Below are positions 12,861 to 23,539 of a stretch of 64,000 bases of DNA, in pieces. Source of the DNA: Ligula intestinalis (lineage: Eukaryota; Platyhelminthes; Cestoda; Diphyllobothriidea; Diphyllobothriidae); NCBI GenBank assembly GCA_036362985.1, contig JAYGXS010000008.1, positions 25,427,680-25,491,679 on the forward strand, given 5' to 3'. A model generated the notes under the pieces. The model was not told the origin of the DNA. It was given only the letters and a program-made list of their open reading frames with translations, and did no database searches. How positions within the stretch are numbered: the stretch's first letter is position 1; every line of letters begins with the position of its first letter. The position numbers and the translations under genes are program-made.

Positions 12861-13857
12861 CAGCATTTTGAAGCATATTTTCCCAGCTGCAAATTTAAGG
12901 ATTGATTATACTGCAGAATTTATATAAGGTGAACACAACGGTCTCCAGGTCTTTAGGTCATTCCAAAGTGAGATATGGGACCCGTCAAGACCCCTCACAG
13001 GATCTGGCATCAGCCTCAGTGCTGACTTAAGTCAGCATTCAAAATGCACCTAACAACATAGGTAACTTTACTTGTCACTTTCGACTCTAGACGTGAATTT
13101 AACCTTCAACACAATCAAGAGACGCTTATCTAACACCATTGAAAGGACCTACTTTGGTGCTGAGCTCATATTTTGCAACTCGAGAACGATCCTTCCGATT
13201 CCAATTGCAAAGGATGCCCTGCTATTGTACGCCATTTCATGTTATGTTGACGAATTTACATGCACTTATGGATGCAAGCACATTGGGCGAACACAACGGC
13301 AATCGGCAGCCTCCGCTAAGGAGCACTTGCCGAGTTGGCTATTAAAAAAAAAAGATGAATAGGAATCCCCGTTCTTCCATTGCTGAATACCTATTGAATA
13401 CGGGCCATTCTGAAGGGCCCAAAACATCCTTCCGATTACTTGTTCGGCCACGAACAACTCGTACCTTGCGCTACCTGGAGGCAGCCTGTATACGACGGTC
13501 AAAACTCAACCTTTGTAAACAGATGGAGCATGTTGTGAACCTAGCTTTGCCCTAATAACATCCAGGTTCCTGATTCACACTTTCTCCAGCCCTTATTTTG
13601 GTTTTACTGTTTTTCTCCTTCCTCACTATTCACAATATTCCACTTGCTAACGTTACATATAAGACTAATCAGCCTAATTTACTAATTGACCTTCATGAAC
13701 TGTTTTTGTTTGACCTCTTCTCTACAAATTCAATTTTGCGTATTCTGACATTCGTTACACAATTTATGCGAGGAGAAGAGGCAGCTGATAATCACTGACG
13801 AAATGTATGGTTCCAATACATTCTGCTGTATACGCTATCCTTAAACAGCATTTTGTT
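12861..13857. mobile_element. PLE (subfamily B) head-to-head pair with target duplication
   Basis: The left end carries an inverted subfamily B tail (about 12870-12965). The right part has plus-strand GIY-YIG coding sequence and a plus tail (13785-13845) containing ATGTATGGTTCCAATA. Both sides are flanked by AACAGCATTTTG, which is present once at the matching place in another array unit (18182-18194). This supports insertion into the array with a target duplication of up to 12 bp. Part of that match at the left could be element sequence, because the 43.77-kb copy also begins GCATTTTGAAGCA. Confidence 0.65.
13072..13555 (+). pseudogene. PLE GIY-YIG endonuclease C-terminus, frameshifted
   Basis: The first frame reads through PIPIAKDALLLYAISCYV, then EFTCTYGCKHIGRTQR, the GIY-YIG core with cysteine pair, to KEHLPSWLL. 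A run of ten A near 13345 shifts the frame. The +1 frame then continues RSSIAEYLLNTGHSEG, a TLRYLEAACIRR segment and the ending EHVVNLALP, typical of this PLE branch. The residue four before the conserved His is Ser, where Arg is expected. The reverse transcriptase is missing (5' truncation). The family call is firm; the gene is dead. Confidence 0.8.
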
Positions 13858-14884
13858 CCTGAAATCAATCCAAAAAACATAAACAACCTCACATATATTT
13901 TAAGGTACGCCCTCAAAAATAACGATCTTCACAGTTTATCAGTTTGGCAATCTACTTTAAGTGGACATTTTATTTACTTTAGCAACACTCAGACAGAAGC
14001 ATTTGCTTCCATCTTCTCTTTGCTAACGCTCCATCAAGCCCCGCGATTTTCCGTGCTAAGAATGTTCGTAATTAAAACCCAGGAGGCGAGAGCACATTAA
14101 TTAAGCGCCACTAAGCTACTCGCTAACAGTGTTCGAAGTACACATAGGTCTGTGTATATTTAAGCGGATCGCTGAAAATGATTGATACTCACGTAAGTAA
14201 GGCATACACAACTCCTCTAATAGGCATCCAACGAGTCGCTGAACAACTGGAGCGATTAAAGAGTACTTTTACCCCACAGACATTCCTTTGACCCCACGAG
14301 CTGTGCACATTACGCATCATTCCGCCATCATCCATTCACTCATGGGACAGAAATGCCCTGGGGTTTTTAGTAGACTGATGAAAAATAGGTAGATTAAGGT
14401 TTGACGTATACATGTTCGTTACATCTTAGCCGGGACATTTATCAATCTTACAGACCGTTCACGAAATAAAATTGTAGATTTCCCGAACAGTCTTATTCTC
14501 ATAATCACATATAAATTTTTTAAGCTGTTAATCAGAGAAATTTAAAGGACGCAGCCCAAATATTCTGAGTGTTTGACTGAAAAAAACACGTTTATGACAG
14601 GAATTACGAAAGGTAAAGAACTAATCCAGCGGGTTTGCAAAGTGTCTGTCTTCTTTTACTTTACGTTCAAGCTAAATCCTACTGCCGCTAGTTCCTAATG
14701 CGAGCTGATCGACATGTATTCAAATAGGGTGAAAAGCTTTGCTTATATATTTAACTATTTTAAGCTCTGTGTATTTTACTAGATGATCTATTGAAACGAA
14801 CATACGCGAAAATAATGATGGAGACTGGAGCGCTCGTTTTTGGCTTCCTAGTGGTCATCAATCAACCCATCCTAATCCCAAGCG

Positions 14885-14950
14885 GTGCTGCACCCATGGC
14901 TCGAACCTGCAACCTGTTGGTCAAACATCTAACACTTTCACCCATTAAAT
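14885..14950 (-). repeat. tRNA-like fragment (B box)
   Basis: On the minus strand the stretch contains GGTTGCAGGTTCGAGCC, which matches an RNA polymerase III B box, preceded by a GTTAGATG-type A-box remnant. Comparable remnants sit at 16285-16365 and 23025-23090 within array 3. It is probably a SINE head and not a functional tRNA. Confidence 0.4.
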
Positions 14951-16284
14951 AATTTACTATTTGAAATGAAAATGTATGATGGTCCGATAATCACCTGACT
15001 GCATTAAACATCACGAGCCGTATGCTTCTTTACTGATTTAATAATGAAAACTTTACCCTTTTTCTCATAAGTGATGCAATTTCTCATAGTTGCCTTTACC
15101 TTATTTTAATGATGACCGAAAAACAAAATGTTTCGCGCGCAGCATGGTTTAAAAAAAACCTGTTTAACTAACATCCTTGTTGTTCTTTTATAGATTCTGA
15201 TCCGCAGCGTTAAATAACCCAGGACATTCCTTAGATCTCAAAAAGCCTTGTATCCGGCTCACGGTGGCCCACTAGCTCCTTCAATATGCTTATGTGAACT
15301 AAAGAATTTTAAGTAAACAGCCTTCTGCCACAGAAGTCAACTCAAAGGACATGATAAAAGTCGCACATGTGCGCTACAGCACCCCTTAAATTTCGAGTTT
15401 TCATTTTTTGAGATAAGCAATCAACTGCAAGTGGGCTTTTAATTAATTTTGCAGCGCATCCTCCATCAGAAAAGCGTCTGCTTTCATCTACTGTTTTCTT
15501 AGGCCACATCAAGCCCCCCGGTTCTCGTTGGTAAGAAATTACGCAAAATGCGAGAGCATATTAATTACGCCCAATTGGGCTACTCGCGAACAGTGTTTAA
15601 AGTACGCATGTGGATCAGTAAAAAATGATTGATGCTCACGTAAATGAGGCACACAGAGCTCCTTTAATCGACATCCAAAGAGCTTCCCAATGGCTAGGCG
15701 AGCAGAGGGCACTTTGACCCAACAGCACTGTCTTTGTGTCATCGAGGTGTTTACATCACTTATCGTTCCATTATCATCTGCGAACTCATTCACCAGAAAT
15801 GCTTATGCCAGGGGTTTATATGTTTTGGTGAAAAAACATCTTACTGGAGTTCAAGGGAAATGTGACCTAAGCCGGAACGTTTAGCTTTATTTTATACCAC
15901 TCTGTAGCCCTTTTTACGGCCCAGACCTCGAATCTGTTCATCTAAAGGAAACAGCAGTTCAAAATTACTGGGTGGGCAACTGAGAAAAGGCGCTTTTATG
16001 CTGGCGATTACGAAGGGTAAAGTACTATTCATTATTTTTCATGTGCTTACTTAACGAAAGGTGAAATAGCTGGCTTTGCTTCCCAGCCACACACCACCGA
16101 CCCAAGTGTTTAACTTAGGCTTTTTCGACGTGGTCAGAAGAAGAAGAAGCCTTTGATACATTATGGTGTTTTTAGAATCTCTAATCTTCTTTCTTACTGG
16201 TAAGATTAAGTCGAAACCATATCTTGATGAAAATTGTCGGCTAGGAGTGGTCGTTTGTAATCCATTAACCGTCATCAGCATCCT

Positions 16285-16370
16285 ATGTGCAGCGTAGGTT
16301 CGAACCCCAATCCCTTGATCAGAAATATAAAACCCTAGCCGTTGACCAACAGGGTTGATTTAATGGCAAT
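16285..16370 (-). repeat. tRNA-like SINE fragment
   Basis: The minus strand reads TGTTGGTCAACGGCTAGGG (A-box-like), a short arm, then GGGGTTCGAACCTACG (B box), followed by GATGCTGATGACGGTTAATGG, which resembles the GATGACGGCTAATAAGCC body of the SINEs at 37-43 kb. Confidence 0.5.
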
Positions 16371-16740
16371 TATTAATGATCGACTACCTGCAACAATGGA
16401 GTTGTACCTTCGCTCTGGGCTACTTATTGCAAATTAACCATTTTTGGACTAGGACATTAAGATGTTTACTTGATTTTGCCGATCGAGACGTAATGAGCTC
16501 ACATAGGACATGCTAGGAAGCGACCGATACATTTAAATATAATTGTTGTGTGTGATCGGAAACGTAAAACTTTGTGTACGTTGGCGGAAATTTCCTCTCG
16601 TCATATTTCTTTATAAGTCTTTCGGGAGTGCGGTGACGACGAAGATAAGGTCGTTCGTAAAATAATGGTGAACATCTTAAGAATACCGTTAATAGGCGTT
16701 TCGCAAATTTCAGTCGACCCAACTGTGAAAAAAGAAGTGG

Positions 16741-16798
16741 CCTCAGCACGTAAGGCTTTTGCGCAGTCAGCGCTCTACCACTGAGCTATGAGGCTCAC
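16741..16798 (-). repeat. tRNA-like fragment, truncated
   Basis: The minus strand reads GCCTCATAGCTCAGTGGTAG, a good D arm/A box, then AGCGCTGACTGCGCAAAAGC. The T arm is not recognisable. The TGCGCAAAA loop is shared with the tRNA-like units at 49780 and 54046, so these form one family. Confidence 0.5.
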
Positions 16799-18650
16799 TG
16801 TTTACGGTGAATCTAATCGCGCCTGGTTCGATTTGCTTGCCCAACCTTTTGACTTGTATCATTTTTTATTTTATATGTTGTGATCTGCGGAGTCTAATAG
16901 CGCAGATAATACCTAGGATCTCAATAAACGTTGCATTTGGCATAAATTGGGTGCAAATTTTCCTCATATAAACAGATCTGAATATAATTCTTTTCCAGCA
17001 AACAGCATTTGGCCCCGACGTCAAATCAGCGAAAAGTAAACAGCCTCACATGTATGTTATACACGCCTTCCGTTTTTGATCTTAAAATTTTTTTGAGTTA
17101 TACAATCTACTGTTACCGGGTAAGAAGAATACGCGATCACTGGAATAGAGGTTTTGAGTGATCTGGCATCGCAGTCGAAAAGTGGAATTGCGTGATCTTT
17201 ACCGAACTAAACTATGCACAACTCCTCTAATCGACATCCAACGAGCTGCTCATTGGCTGGGCAAACGGACATGACTTTGACCCTCACAGAACTTTATTTG
17301 ATCCCGCGGGTTGTTTACATCGCACATGGCTCCATCACCTCGTTCCTCACCATCACCATCACTTGCGCTAAAAATGTTTACAGCACCCGGGTATAATAAG
17401 GCTGATGAGAAAGAGATTAAGTGGGGTTTTAAGGACACGTGACCAAAGCCGGGACAATTAGCGACATTCTATACCACTCCGTAGTCGTTTTTACAGCCCT
17501 GTCCTCGAATCTGTTTATCAAGAGATATCATTTGAAGCAGCGCAGGCTAACTGGATGGGCGAATGGAACGATCATGCGCTTTTTACGATGGCAAAGGGTG
17601 AACTTGCGGCATTTTCAACTTCTGGAGAAGGTACCTTTCTTTGAAATAACGTTCAAACTACACCCTTCTGTCCCCCAATGCTACATAAATGCTAGTCGAC
17701 GTAGTTGAAAGTATCCGAAACATTTGTTATTTTATGGTGCACTTTCAATCTCTTATCTTTCTTACTGGTGTCTCGTGGTTTATATCATACTTCAATGAGC
17801 ATTACCGGCTATGAGGAGGAGTTTTTGCATCTTTTGCATACGGTATGACAGAAAACACGCACAGCATGTCTCGGCTGTTCACACAGGCATGCTTGTTTAC
17901 GATCCTTATTTTCGATGTGGTAAAACAAGTTACAGCCTTTATTTTTCATAGTTGACCTAGCCTAATTTTGCTGAAGTCAAGTCAATTTTTTCCGTTCTCT
18001 GAAAATGTATATATAAAGCTTTCTGACCATTTTTAACAGTACAACACACATAATAAGGAGTTTCTGATCCGCAACATTCAATAATGTCAGAACTTTCTTG
18101 GATCTCAAGATACATTACGTTTGGCCAAAGCTGGCGCACATTTTCCTTCTCTACGCTGATTCGACGCGAATTTATCTTTGGTAAACAGCATTTTGCCCCT
18201 GCAGTCAACTGAACGGCCAAAAAACAACATCATATGTAAGTTAAAGCACGTTGTTTAAGTTCACTCTTCACATTTTATGCGTTAGGCAATCTGCTGTAAG
18301 TGGTTTTTTTTAAATATTTCCACATGCTAACAACAGGCACAAGGAAGCCCTTCTTCAAACAGAAGAGCGTTCGCTTTCATCCACTGTTTGCTTAGGCTGC
18401 ATCAAGCCCTGCCATTCTCCGTGGTAAGAATTATCGCAATAAAAACCCAAAATGCGAGAGCATAGTAATAACGCGCAATTGGGCTACTTGCGGACAGTGT
18501 TGAAAGTACTCATGTGTTTTTTGCTACCTTAACGGATTAGTTAAAAAATGATGATGAAAACCACGCAAAACTGTTCTAATCGGCATCTAACAATATGCTT
18601 AGTGACCGGATCAAACGAGGAGGACTTTGACCCCACAGAACTTTCTTTGA

Positions 18651-18750
18651 NNNNNNNNNNNNNNNNNNNNNNNNNNNNNNNNNNNNNNNNNNNNNNNNNN
18701 NNNNNNNNNNNNNNNNNNNNNNNNNNNNNNNNNNNNNNNNNNNNNNNNNN
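18651..18750. other. assembly gap, 100 N
   Basis: Exactly 100 N. The left flank is array 3 sequence and the right flank is the interior of a LINE endonuclease frame. The LINE 3' half is therefore missing, and the true size is unknown. Confidence 0.95.
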
Positions 18751-19342
18751 TTAGGGATTGGGTTATATTCAGGAGCTGGTGGTCAAATGCCGATTCAGGG
18801 CTATCAGCTGAGGAGGAGCTCCAGTTGATGGTAGGAGCGTTGAAGTCCCCAACAATAAGGGTATTTGTTCGCGTAGCGAGGGTTTTAAGTTCATCCAGCA
18901 ATATGGCATCGGCCTCAGGATTGTTCCTCGGCGGTCGGTAGACAGTTAGGATATCAAGGCTTTGGGAACCCATTGCTCATACAGTTAATCATACCGCTTC
19001 TTGGCAAGACTGATTCGCCATTTTTTCAGAAACATACAAACCGTTCTACACGAAGTTTGCTACGCCTCTACCTCTTCGGTTGTTTGTGTCTTTCGGGAAC
19101 AGTTGAAAGCCGGGGATTCCAATCTCGCGATTGTCAATCTGGTCCGACAACAATGTTTCTGTTATCGAAATAAAATCGGGAAGGAGGTCGGATACGTTTA
19201 TCCTTAGTGTATTTATTTTTGAAAGTAAGCTTTGCGCATTCGTATACATTAATGTCAATTTTGAATTCTTGCGTGGTCCACTTGTAGCCCCAACGCAGGC
19301 TACTGGAGTAGCTGCGCGGTCATGCAAATCGGTTCGGTCCAT
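18751..19342 (-). pseudogene. LINE ORF2, AP endonuclease domain, broken
   Basis: From Met at 19342 the frame reads TLMYTNAQSLLSKINTLR, then LLPDFISITETLLSD (catalytic Glu in the TET/TEL motif), GFQLFPKDTNNRRGRGVA, then LDILTVYRPPRNN and VGDFNAPTINW, the GDFN motif of AP endonucleases. In-frame stops occur at 19046-19048 (TAG), 18989-18991 (TGA) and 18977-18979 (TGA), but the frame is otherwise kept. The frame is cut by the assembly gap after LLNITQSL. The role is to nick target DNA for target-primed reverse transcription. This copy is inactive. Confidence 0.85.
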
Positions 19343-19368
19343 GAGGGGGCAGAATTTCGTTCGACTGT

Positions 19369-20380
19369 CTAGTCCTTGAATATCACGAGATTTGGTTCTC
19401 CTTTGCTTCTGCGTGACCTCAATGCTAAAACCAGCATGCGGCTTTTCAGTTTGTCAGTAGGAGAGTAATCCGGCTGAAAAAACACATCCTTTCTAGAGTA
19501 CTTCAATCGAAAACGTCTTGACAGTAGAAGTTTTGCTTCTGTGTCGCTGGTTAGGACGATTTTTAGTGGTCGTGGTCTAGTCTGCTGAGTTGAGTTTGGG
19601 CGAATTCCAAGATGAAATTTATTTTGATAAAAAAGCTCCTCAGACGGTTTCAATAGCTCTTTCATGAGCTCTTGGAATAACCCTTTGTCATCCTCGCTTC
19701 TTTCGCTGGGTGTTTCGGAAGAGGAGTCGGTTGGTCCCTGTATTATTATGCAGTTGCCCTTGTCAGGGCCGCTGCTATTGGTTGGGGGTTTTCGGTTATC
19801 TTCCGACTACTCAGCATCCTCAAATGGGTGACTGATTGCGGGCTTTCGGTTATCCTCCGACAACTCAGAATACTCAGATGGGCCTCGCAAAATGGTAATG
19901 TCTGCTGGGACATCCGGACTAGTAACGCTCCGTTCATGGTCAACGGGGCCTTTATCCGGGGACCGCTGAGAGGGATCCGACACTACCTGAGTGCAGTCTC
20001 CTTAACTTGGGCTGTGACTACCTTTTGATCTGATATTTGCTTATTTGAAGAGCCCGACGGATTCTCTTTCGTAACAAGGCGACCTTCTTGCGTTGTAGCC
20101 GGCGGCCTCTTGCGGCCTCTTTGGCTCTGTAGTAGGCGCGACTGGACTGCTTTTACGGGTATCATAGACACCACTTGTTTGTCTCCTATGCATACTACCC
20201 CTCATTCTACTACGGGTTGCTCTTTGTGTAGCCTTATCCGGAATAAAAGACCTGTGGTTGAGCTCTTTCATCTCTTTGACTTATAGTTCGAGCCGGTTAA
20301 ATTTGGCGACTAGCATCTGGACCATTAATTGGCATGCGAAAACCGGCTGGTCTACTTGCGTCATCAGCGCTAAATTTAAG
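19369..20380 (-). pseudogene. LINE ORF1-like protein, broken
   Basis: One frame is readable: LMVQMLVAKFNRLEL, a TAA at 20281-20283, then VKEMKELNHRSF. A basic, polar middle follows, then two tandem copies of an 18-residue repeat sharing SEDNRKP (about 19780-19890, with one TAG), then MKELLKPSEELFYQN and RPLKIVLTSDTEAKLLL ending in RRSKGEPNLVIFKD. The heptad-like start suggests a coiled coil. The end resembles CR1-type ORF1 products, which bind element RNA. A frame change is needed near 20040. The exact start is not fixed. Confidence 0.6.
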
Positions 20381-20411
20381 ACACTTTTCGAACGCCCCTT
20401 CGACCGTGTTG

Positions 20412-20475
20412 TGATGGTGTAATGGTTAGCGCGTTCGTCCTCGATGTAAGTGGTACTGTATTCGAACTCTGGCCA
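20412..20475 (+). repeat. tRNA-derived SINE head
   Basis: GATGGTGTAATGGTTAGCGCG is a near-consensus A box, and TATTCGAACTCTGGCC about 26 nt further is a B box. The spacing fits a tRNA-like promoter. It lies at the 5' edge of the LINE, on the opposite strand, and may mark a separate SINE insertion. Confidence 0.55.
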
Positions 20476-23024
20476 GCCATCCTTTTCCTCTTCAGAGTAT
20501 AACATGCATAACATGTTTGCAAAGCTTTTTTACAATCAGCGTAAATCGATTTCCTGATCAGGGATATTGCCTTAAATTTGAGGAAAACATACTAGAACAA
20601 GGTGTCTTCGATAGAAAAAGACTTCAAAAGTTGAGCAGGGTCATCGTGTTGAGAAAAATCAAGTTCCGCTTGGAATTCCAAATGAGTACTTTGAAACTAT
20701 AACAGTGAATTTCTATGTAAGAAGATTGACTCAGCCATCGTAGAAGTTCGTTCTGCAATGCACGATAATGTAATGGTTTTTTAAGTCGATAAATCAGTAG
20801 AGGCGACGATCTTCAAAATCCGAAGAGTACAATCTTTTGCAGAACGCAGATAAGTCCTCTTGAAGGTGGTTGAGGGAGATGATATTGGGCAAGCGAAGTA
20901 TATTCTCAATCCCAACGGGCTGCAAGAGCGTCATGTAGTCCTAAATCGCGAAGAAATCTAATTTCCTCGGAGGCCGAAAATGGTGCTTAGATTTGAAAAA
21001 CGTGGACATTTTTCCCACTTGTCTCTGCATTTTTACAACAGGCACAAATGGTGTTCGCCTCCGTTAACTGTTCGATAACCCTCCGCCAAGCCTGATGATC
21101 TTAGCAATAAAAATTCAGGAGAAGAAAACGTAGTAATTGTACTCACTTGAGCCACTAGCGGACAATTTTGAAATATTCTGTGTGCTTGCACATCTCAGCG
21201 GATCAGAGAAGATGTGTGATTTCTGCGTAACTAAGCCATATGCAACTCCGCTTATCGACATATAATGACTTGCTCACCGGCTACGATGGATGGGGGGCTT
21301 TGACCCCACAGATATTTCTTTGATCCCGCGAGTTGTTTATATTACGCATCTTTCCATCACCATCGTCATCATCTGGGTGGTCATCAGCCGGAAATGCTTA
21401 TAACAGGTGGTTGTTATCAGGCTGATGAAAAACAGGCTGATTGGGGTTTAAGGTCTACATATTCGTCACACCTCAAGCAAATGTGACGTAAGCCGGGATA
21501 ATTATCAATCTTTAAATACCGCTGTGCGTTCCTTTTTACCGTTAAGTGTTTGAATATCCTTACCAGAGAAATCACACAAAGCAGCGGAAAATTACTGGGT
21601 GGCGGAATGAACAAAGGTTGATTTAATGACGGCCACAACGCGAGGTTAAGTACTATAAATTAAAAATAAATTAGTATTCATGTTCATCTCCAAAGATTCT
21701 CTCTCAGAAAGGTGAATTTACCACTTTGTGAATATCCAGAATGCGTACCTTTCTTTAAAATTAAGTTCCACCCACATCCCACTGCCCCAAGTGCTTAATC
21801 TGAGTTGTTTCACGAGATTGGCAGGATGTGAAACCTTCGCTACTTTATGGCATTCTTTCAATCTTTGATATTCTTTCTTACTGCTGTCCTTCAGTGGATA
21901 CCGTATTGCAGTGAACATTGCCAGTTAGGAAATAGGAGTTAAGAATGATCATTGCTATTCTATTAACCGTCATTTGTCTGTCAAATGCAACTTTGGGTGA
22001 GACCCAAACAGGCAAACCGTTGATTAGAAATCCAAAACTATAAACATAAACACACGGACTTGTTGTAATGACAGCCCCATCGGCCGGATAATGACATGAT
22101 TTGCCTTATGTCTTCACTTTTTTACCAAAACGCACAAATTAGTGTTCGCTCACACCCTTTGAAAGTATCTGCGCTAATAACGTTTACAATGAAAACCCTG
22201 GGATCTAAAACGTAGTAATTACACGCAACTAAGCTACTCGCAAACAGTGTTTGATGTACTCATGTGTCCGTACACGTCTCAGCAGATAAGAGAAACGGTG
22301 TGAATGTCACGTAACTAAGCCATACACAACGTCTCTAATCGACATCTAACGACCTGTTCAATAGCTGGGACGAATGGGGAGGACTTTGACCCTGCAGCAC
22401 CTTCTTTGATCCCGCGGGATGTTTGCATTACGCATCGTTTCGTCACCATCATCCGGGCACTCATGAGCCAGAAATGCATAAAACAGGGGTTTAATTCGCC
22501 TGGTGAAAAAAGAAGGTTGACTGGAGTTTTAGGGACATGTGACGTAAGCCGGGACATTAAGCTATCTTTTATACCGATATCTGGTCCCTTTTATGGTCCA
22601 CTCTTCGCATCTTTTTTTTTCAAAGGAATTATAAGAAGTAGCGCAAAATGAGTGGGTTGGCAACTATAAAAAGGCGCTTTTATGACGGCAATTACAATGG
22701 GTAAGTTAGTATGAATTGTTAGTCACGTGCTAACCCAGCAAACGGTAAATTAAAGGATTTTTAAATATCCAGAATAGGCACCTTTGTTTTAAATTACGTT
22801 CGTGGTAGGCTCCACCACTCCAAGGTTTTACTCTAGTTTGTAAGCCACGGTCAGAAATATTGGAAAACTTTGCTGCTTTATGTTCTTTTTACAATGCCTA
22901 ATCTAATTTATTATTGGTGTCTTATGTTTGATGCCGTATTGTAATTAACATTACCCGCGTTGAAAGTGAGACTTGAGTGGTTGTGGGTAGTCCATTAACC
23001 GTCCTTAGCCTCTCATTAACGGCA

Positions 23025-23095
23025 CTCTGTTGATCAGATATCTAAAACCCTGACCATTGACGAACAGGCTTGCTATAATGGCAGTTTTCAACGTT
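23025..23095 (-). repeat. tRNA-like SINE fragment
   Basis: The minus strand reads CTGTTCGTCAATGGTCAGGG, a diverged A box, then TTTTAGATATCTGATCAACAG. It is paralogous to 16285-16370 within the array 3 unit. A further copy lies at about 21990-22070. Confidence 0.4.
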
Positions 23096-23539
23096 CGGAT
23101 GCTTAAGTGATTTGTGTTGTGGCATCTCTTTGATTGAATAATTGTAGACTTACCCTATCCCTGACTAGCATTCGCCACCAAAACCATAAACTGCGTTTGC
23201 TAGAATCGAACGTACGAGTTCCGCTTAGCAGTGCATGGGAAGAAGAAGCAATTCCTGGGGCATAGGTGTTTAGGGATCGGAAATGTTAGATTCCCAAACG
23301 AAGTCACCATCAGGTTTCGACAGATAAGCAACTGCTTGACGTGAAGTATTTGGTGGTGTGCACTCAGTTTAATGTATTGACATAAATAGGCAGCAACTTC
23401 CCAGTATCCTTTTTGCAGCCTCAAATCGACTGCAGTGCACGGAAAATGCATGTGATTGCCAGAAGACCATACCATTTGACAATTTGAGCAAGAGTGTCAA
23501 GGGTGATAGTAACTCTCTCTTCTTCCATTTTCAAACCCA
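23095..23539. other. no recognisable gene or element
   Basis: This 445-bp stretch separates array 3 from the first foldback element. I see nothing identifiable in it. Confidence 0.4.

Larger units (their letters stand above)
18751..20400 (-). mobile_element. CR1-like LINE, 5' part only
   Basis: Minus-strand non-LTR retrotransposon with an ORF1-type protein (20380-19369) followed 27 nt later by the start of ORF2 with an AP endonuclease (19342 to the gap). The ORF order, the AP-endonuclease motifs and the C-terminal pattern of ORF1 fit the CR1 superfamily. The reverse transcriptase and 3' end lie in or beyond the N gap. It sits inside array 3. Confidence 0.75.
11830..23085 (+). repeat. tandem array 3, units of about 1.1-1.6 kb
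   Basis: Six or more diverged units recur. A landmark block beginning with ACAACTCCTCTAATCGACAT-like sequence occurs near 14209, 15653, 17218, 18565, 21240 and 22325, followed in each by GACTTTGACCC-CACAG and a TTTGA-CCCGCGGG-TGTTTACATTACGCATC-type stretch. A second landmark, TTCTGATCCGCA, occurs at 15197, 16,9xx and 18064. The first unit begins near 11830, where a GCTAGG-AGCGA block matches 16510. The array is interrupted by a PLE pair (12.86-13.85 kb) and a LINE next to a gap (18.65-20.4 kb). Units are non-coding and include tRNA-like remnants. Confidence 0.75.

Noticed and set aside
12861..12872. AACAGCATTTTG as proof of an exact 12-bp target duplication
   Set aside because: Part of it (GCATTTTG) also begins another subfamily B copy at 43.77 kb, so the exact length cannot be fixed from this window.
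13139..13345. Separate ORF starting at 13139
   Set aside because: It is an out-of-phase reading of the PLE linker and GIY-YIG sequence at 13072-13362.
6341..23085. CRISPR-like array, because of repeated blocks with spacers
   Set aside because: Repeat units are hundreds to over a thousand bases long, diverged, and in eukaryotic transposon-rich DNA.
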